This document shows, in pieces, positions 60,276-64,000 of a stretch of 64,000 nucleotides of DNA (its first letter is position 1; each line of letters starts with the position of its first letter). Location: the NCBI RefSeq assembly GCF_000218685.1, contig NW_006763299.1, forward strand, positions 248,001-312,000, given 5' to 3'. The notes under the pieces were generated by a model. The model was not told the DNA's origin, searched no databases, and saw nothing but the letters and a program-made list of their open reading frames with translations. The position numbers were made by a program, and so were the translations under genes. This DNA is from Serpula lacrymans var. lacrymans S7.9. Taxonomy: Eukaryota; Basidiomycota; Agaricomycetes; Boletales; Serpulaceae.

Positions 60276-60627
60276 TGTCACGACTTGAACCAGAAGCGCT
60301 AGTCTGAGCGCTAGTTTCCTTTTTCATTTTCTTTGATATCTGATCACATGACAGATAGGATATGTTAAAGCTGCTGCTTTAGCGCGGATAACATAATACG
60401 TAGTTATATCAGATCACGTGACCATCACGTGACAAGAGTCTAGAACCATTACAAAGAACATCAGTCAGCGCCTCATGGCTGACTTTCAGAAACGTATATA
60501 TAGTAGACCACCATGTACATACTTTCCTCAGTTGTTGATTAATTCTCAATCGCTACTTGAAACGCTACTTGTCTGATTTAAGCCTTCATCCCTCCGTTAA
60601 CTCGGTATAGGGGATAAGGGTTTTACA
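60276..60627 (+). mobile_element. solo LTR, family D
   Basis: 352 bp, TGTCACGACTTGAACC to AAGGGTTTTACA, with perfect duplication CATAG at 60271-60275 and 60628-60632. It splits the KDZ transposase exactly between NETLIF and GYLGCS; removing LTR and one CATAG restores the frame (LIFYGYLGC). TATA-like GTATATATAG is near 60496. It carries TCACATGA and two TCACGTGA palindromes. Confidence 0.92.
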
Positions 60628-61217
60628 CATAGAATATCAGGGTTTCATTTGGATATTTATGGGATGGATTAGGTTTTAAAGATTCCTGCCGTCGACCTAG
60701 CTCATGAGCATAAGAATGAAATAAAAATAAACGATACTCACTGAATAAATCCACCAACTCAATATTCTGCAAAGATGGACAGTCTTTCCCCTCCGACAAA
60801 TCAGGTGCATATACAGAGATGGCTGGCAAACTGCTGTCCGAACAGTGTGAGTAATAATCTAGGTAGGCAGAAGTCAAGCGATCAAACTGTGCTTCCCAGT
60901 TTTTGTTTTGAACTTCAAGTCGATCATTACGGGTACGTGGATCAACATAAGAGCTATGTACTTGTCTGTGAATAAATGCGAAGGTTAATGGTAAAGACTC
61001 ACTATTCACTGAGCTCCGCTATCTGCTTTGCCAGGTCATCATAAGCTTTATGTTCACCACCCTCATGGCTGATGTCTATTGCTTCATTGCCAGGTGGTGG
61101 CATGCTCGCTAGGTCATCCGTGTACATTTCATATTCAGCAACCATAGTGTCAACATTTCTGTGGTCCTCAGTTGACATTGACAAATTATGACATTTGTTT
61201 ATAGTATGAGAAAACAT

Positions 61218-61289
61218 GCATTGGCCAGGGCTTGAACCTGGGACTCCAGCTTTCATGGTCTGGTGCTTTACCAACTAAGCTACCAAGGT
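61218..61289 (-). tRNA. tRNA-like sequence, degenerate
   Basis: 72 nt. On the minus strand, the A-box-like region TAGCTTAGTTGGTAAAGC and the T-arm CCAGGTTCAAGCCCTGG are perfect in form. The acceptor stem (ACCTTGG with CCAATGC) has two mismatches, and the anticodon stem-loop has no clean 5+7+5 fold, so no anticodon is assigned (GAA or ATG depending on the fold). It lies in a likely intron of the KDZ transposase. It is probably a pseudo-tRNA or a SINE head. Confidence 0.5.
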
Positions 61290-61555
61290 GTACTTGGAAA
61301 GCATACTGATTGGTTGCATGCCCAGAAGGTCCAGAATCACTGTACACGGGTGCGGATCCCATTGCGTTGTTATAGACATCTCTGACAATGATGAGCAACT
61401 TTAGAAAAAGCTGTGAATCTACATACCTGATATCTCAGAACAGCGCTGTCTTTCTACCTCAGCCATGCACATAGATTGTTTTCCCGCTGTAAGTACTTGA
61501 GAGAAACATTGAGAGCGCTTGTATGTGTGTAAAATAGCAGATTTTGAGAGTCCGT

Positions 61556-61928
61556 TGACCTTGAAGAATGTTGGAGGACGGGACATAACAAGCTACTGAT
61601 GAGACAGCAAGGCAGATTGTGGACAAGCAAGACAACAAGGCAGAGTGGATGAGCGAGAGACAATGAGGCAGCAAGTGGCTGACAGTGTGGTGCGTCGAGG
61701 GAGTTGATAAGATCTTGAGAGTGTCAGCGCTGCAACTGAAGCTAAAGATGCCGCCGCCGAACTGCACAGTAACCCAAAGGCATTTTGCAGATGTGGGACC
61801 GGTTTTAGCGCTGGTGCTGGCTGACTTCGGACATAGAGCCTTACAATACTGGACGACACACGTGACCATCCAGTCTTACAAGGCTTATACATCGGGTAAC
61901 CTAGGTGGCGCACGCCCAAAACGTCTGG
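61556..61928 (-). repeat. right terminal inverted repeat of the KDZ element
   Basis: Inverse of 52773-53156. Blocks such as CATCGGGTAACCTAGGTGG and GCCGCCGAACTGCACAG are shared. Differences include CG versus CA (ACGTTTTGGG versus ACATTTTGGG in the outer end). Confidence 0.85.
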
Positions 61929-63258
61929 TCACGAGACTAACTACGTGGGGCATATGGTGCTTTCTGTTATCTTATCACAGAAGACTTGATAAACTCAACA
62001 ATTTCAATTCTTACGCATCTAGAATAACGGGAGATACAATCGTCGGAATTCTGCTCGCAGCGCCGGTTACACGCTACAACCAAAGAGACTGGGCAGCTTT
62101 ATCATTTTGTGTTGCATTGCAGCCCAGATTTATGATCGGAAACACCACACAAACACCCATCACCGCGATAGGCTTCTTCCACGACTGAAATCTGAATCTT
62201 CAAAAATGGCGAGGACGTTACGGCTGTGTTACTGGGTAGTGACACGTGGCAGACACTCTATTGATAAATTTCGTAGCATCACTGGTGTGCCATAATGGCT
62301 AATATAGATATGGGGCTCCTTGTTCTGCATTTTTCTCGTTGTCCATTCGGGCAGAATTCTCATGGTTATGACATAAGATTTGTGGATTATAATATCGTGT
62401 AAGTAGTCAAAATATACATTTAGTTTCGAGCGCTTTGAAAGAAGCATAGCTAATAGTGTACCATCAAGTCATATCACGTTCAGACGATGCTTCCTATGGC
62501 AAACTGAAGGTGCTTCTTATGCCGGACCCTAGTTTGGTCCTTGTCGTATTTCTATGGAGCTTTTCCACATCGAAGCCGCCGGTTTATGGCCTCCCTAGGC
62601 GTAGCCTGTGATAGAAATTTTGAACAGAAAGAAGGGAAAAACCACCAGGCGAGCTTCGTTCTCGAAAACATGACTGAGGACCCGAGCTGCTCGATCATCG
62701 AATTTCCACGGAGCTCAAAGCCAGATCCAATAGATGAGCTTATCAACGGCGAACTCTTCTGTCAGGATAAAACAAGTGAATGTATTTACCAATCCACTCA
62801 CGTCAGAAGTCAAGGAGTAAGGGCTCCGACACTAGTCTGCCTCGCGGCGTGCCTCCTGGCTGGAGCAACAAACTTACCACGGCTTGGAATTAAGCCAAAT
62901 GGGCCAGAGCCATATTCTTGCGATGGTTGGCTGAAAGCTCCCCACGTTCATCATGTTTCTAGGTACTTTTCTAGATAACAAAGAGACATGCTGCCCAATA
63001 TTATTTTTTTTGATCATTTTTTTTTCCGGCTTGCTCTGATATGGTAATTTCAAAGGGTCTTCGCGAGCGTCAGACTTCAAGTTATACGTTCCTTTCGAAG
63101 CTTGACACCTGTTTGCATCTGTTCCTTCGCAATACATATTGACGTTGCGCGAGGAACCGCAGTGATGCCTCCAAATTGATTCGCAGTGATGGTATAGATG
63201 GTTGCAATAGATATGGAATAAGAGTCAGCGATCATACGGCCTCGAGTGCCTTGCGAAG
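61929..63258. other. Right-hand stretch without recognised genes
   Basis: An ORF at 62541-62978 (plus strand, about 145 codons, ASLGVACDRNFEQKEGKNHQ) shows no family signature and may be chance. No repeat from the islands was recognised here. Confidence 0.4.
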
Positions 63259-63813
63259 TCAGGTACGACCAGAAATTCCATTATAACTAGCGGTGGGGCC
63301 CATGTTTTCCAGATTGTAGGGTACGTTAAAAGTTGTATCGAATCTAGGGCCAACAATATATGTCGTCGTCCAATGGTTAGGGCGTGATCCATTGACCTGC
63401 GAAAAGGGCACTTCGGCGGCTTGAGTGGACGGTATTATTAGATGTAGCGAGAACGTGGAATATTCGGTGGCCGCTCGTAAAGTCTCAGAAAGAAAGAACC
63501 GCATACATTTTCCCTGGGATCGTTGAGGAGGGTGGCGGCGCCGCTCGCCCCAGCGTGAGCTTCTGATCGGAACATGTATGTATTCGCCCCAAAGATTTCC
63601 ACTGGTGGAAGTCCGTGACAGCACCAACATGATGGTTACCGTAGCTTCGGATTCGATGAGAAGATGTTGATCGTACGGTTTTGTGACTCCGTTCTCTTTT
63701 TTTTTGCGTACAGGTCTGCAGCAGCTCTGACGAAACCGCAACTTTGCACCGCAGTTCGTCCTGCACCGATATGAACCAAGACGAACTTGCACAAGGCTGC
63801 CAACTTGAAGCAC
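63259..63813 (-). CDS. uncertain ORF, possible partial gene
   Basis: An open frame whose last 60 codons look protein-like (STQAAEVPFSQVNGSRPNHW, VPYNLENMGPTASYNGISGR). The Arg-rich middle suggests an unspliced intron or chance. No family is recognised. It may belong to a gene running in from the right of the window. Confidence 0.2.
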   Translation of the reverse strand: MLQVGSLVQVRLGSYRCRTNCGAKLRFRQSCCRPVRKKKENGVTKPYDQHLLIESEATVTIMLVLSRTSTSGNLWGEYIHVPIRSSRWGERRRHPPQRSQGKCMRFFLSETLRAATEYSTFSLHLIIPSTQAAEVPFSQVNGSRPNHWTTTYIVGPRFDTTFNVPYNLENMGPTASYNGISGRT

Positions 63814-64000
63814 CTCCTGTACAACGCGAAAAGTGATCCAATACTGGTGGGGCTAAAACAGTTACTGCCATCATCAATATCAGGCTTAACGTCACCGATC
63901 TGGATACTCAACTGGTGTTGTTCCGCTATCATGATGGTCGTTTGGTTATATCATGGCATCAGGGCAGCATGGGTATACTGCTTCTGAGCGGCGGCGTCTA

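Larger units (their letters stand above)
57509..61398 (-). pseudogene. KDZ transposase
   Basis: N-terminal exons: PPPGNEAIDISHEGGEHKAY (61080), VDPRTRNDRLEVQNKNWEAQ (60900), then SHKYPNETLIF where a solo LTR (60276-60627) is inserted. The frame resumes with GYLGCSPLFPTVAIS, ICPRFSIQAQCKALCHLHN and AYDIYLEILHRVHG. The core is visible: CPACCYKLQDE, FEWLVSIDGNSSLKQW (an aspartate-bearing KDZ motif), IFIATCRHRFVLLVCDMIES, MVGAFHGHAHNCKCQLEYHP, GTGHTEGEGCEHVFSS and RHQAIEQHVTFWDMDKYAAL. The C-terminal part is coiled coil and ends EFVNALDD at 57509. Defects: the LTR, TAA in GPHA-AL (59295), a frameshift near 59160 and TGA in EEID-LNI (58120). Confidence 0.8.
52773..61928 (-). mobile_element. 9.2-kb KDZ (Kyakuja-Dileera-Zisupton) transposon
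   Basis: DNA transposon bounded by inverted repeats of about 375-385 bp (52773-53156 and 61556-61928), with outer ends CCAGACATTTTGGG and the inverse of CCAGACGTTTTGGG. Inside, all on the minus strand, are a KDZ transposase gene and two companion ORFs. It has been hit by three solo LTRs (55740, 56334, 60276) and holds a tRNA-like unit. No target duplication could be matched at the ends, so the outer limits may be off by some bases. Confidence 0.75.

Noticed and set aside
62541..62978. 145-codon ORF as a gene
   Set aside because: No splice pattern, motif or context supports it; kept only as a note in the region entry.

Overview
The window is a piece of a filamentous basidiomycete genome, most likely a mushroom-forming Agaricomycete. 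The host genes are cut by many short introns (about 45-70 bp, GT..AG). They include fungal genes such as fused flavodoxin-sulfite reductase MET5, ERG7 and SEC53-type phosphomannomutase. The mobile elements (KDZ transposase, DUF6589-type genes, SANT-like TE genes, RecQ-like TE helicases, Helitron) are the set typical of Agaricomycetes. Genus cannot be read from the sequence.

Layout. Block 1 (1-15.1 kb) is host sequence: tRNA-splicing endonuclease SEN2 (-), dynein intermediate chain (+), alanine-glyoxylate-type aminotransferase (+), sulfite reductase beta MET5 (-) and lanosterol synthase ERG7 (-). Island 1 (15.2-27.9 kb) is mobile DNA: a broken SANT/Myb-like TE gene, solo LTRs, an AT-rich TIR element, a 1.8-kb LTR-like element with an inverted partial copy, a decayed Helitron (-) and a small MITE. 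Block 2 (27.9-43.5 kb) is host sequence: ARP9-like actin-related protein (+), ribosomal protein eL30 (-), VMS1 (-), phosphomannomutase (+), DNA polymerase delta POL3 (+), condensin kleisin CND2/BRN1 (+) and a small orphan gene (-). Island 2 (44.1-61.9 kb) is again mobile DNA: a DUF6589-type pseudogene (+), a RecQ-like helicase pseudogene (-) and a 9.2-kb KDZ element with long terminal inverted repeats (-). The last 2 kb show nothing recognisable.

The most informative structure is the nesting in the two islands. Seven solo LTRs can be delimited to the base, five with perfect 5-bp target duplications and two with 4/5 matches. All seven sit inside genes of other mobile elements. Removing them and one duplication copy restores the broken reading frame in every case that could be checked by eye. 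No internal retroelement region is present. One LTR is itself split by an 800-bp TIR element carrying a Pol III-like unit, another by a 1.8-kb TG..CA element flanked by GCGG. Many stops in these genes look like CGA to TGA changes, and one is directly visible between two copies, suggesting CpG-methylation decay. The host genes are housekeeping genes and show no shared operon-like logic; two (POL3, CND2) carry upstream ACGCGT boxes that would suit G1/S control.
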